A DNA stretch of 5,735 bases. Source: Lactobacillales bacterium (GTDB lineage: Bacteria; Bacillota; Bacilli; Lactobacillales; Vagococcaceae). A program made the translations under genes and the position numbers. The notes under the pieces were generated by a model. That model was not told the origin of the DNA, did not search any database, and was given only the letters and a program-made list of their open reading frames with translations. Numbering within the stretch: the stretch's first letter is position 1; each line of letters begins with the position of its first letter. The DNA is taken from positions 1 to 5,735 of the forward strand of contig JAATEZ010000427.1 in NCBI GenBank assembly GCA_015655485.1, in the 5' to 3' direction. Shown here piece after piece: positions 5,724 through 5,735 of the stretch.

Positions 5724-5735
5724 GGGTAGTCTATC

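Larger units (their letters stand above)
5567..5735 (-). mobile_element. Probable truncated end of an IS3-like insertion sequence
   Basis: Read on the minus strand from the right edge, the sequence starts GATAGACTACCC and continues through GGACA. This resembles IS3-family termini, which often read TGA, a few bases, TACCC, then GGACA. The outermost base or bases would lie just beyond the window. Inside are a promoter-like pair, a Shine-Dalgarno and the beginning of a frame resembling the first transposase protein (OrfA). That frame fails after 34 codons and AT-rich DNA follows, so only about 150 bases of the element seem to remain on this side of position 5735. The element is not named because I cannot match it to a specific IS. 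The terminal assignment is inference, and no second terminus or target duplication is visible. Confidence 0.5.

Overview
The window is dominated by a minus-strand SUF iron-sulfur cluster assembly operon in the order sufC-sufD-sufS-sufU-sufB. This gene set and order, with SufU in place of SufE and no SufA, is the standard Firmicutes version. The protein sequences look most like those of enterococci or close relatives in the Lactobacillales. That placement comes from recognising the proteins, not from a database search. Four genes are complete. sufB lacks only its last few codons because it runs off the left edge of the window.

Layout from the right edge leftward, in the direction of transcription: positions 5567-5735 look like the decayed left end of an IS3-like insertion sequence, with a 34-codon stub of the first transposase frame. 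Positions about 5183-5566 are AT-rich with no convincing gene. They hold several dyad symmetries and a likely operon promoter (-35 at 5269-5274, -10 at 5245-5250). The five genes follow with almost no gaps: sufC 5170-4400, sufD 4386-3088, sufS 3091-1844, sufU 1866-1396 and sufB 1382-1. sufD/sufS overlap by 4 bases and sufS/sufU by 23, and each gene has a good Shine-Dalgarno sequence. This points to one polycistronic, translationally coupled unit.

How the genes work together: SufS removes sulfur from cysteine and holds it as a persulfide. SufU, a zinc protein, accepts that sulfur and relays it. SufB, SufC and SufD form the scaffold complex, in which the SufC ATPase drives cluster assembly on SufB/SufD. 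The catalytic residues of all five proteins are present where they can be seen.

The coding part is ordinary. Points worth a second look lie mostly upstream of sufC: the insertion-sequence remnant, a perfect 10-base inverted repeat just upstream of the -35 box, a split direct repeat shared between the remnant and the promoter region, and a small leader frame ending Cys-Gln-Cys-stop across the sufC start. In the proteins, SufS has an unusual Glu in its PLP-binding DGxQ motif, and SufD contains no cysteine. I see no evidence of a previously undescribed system.
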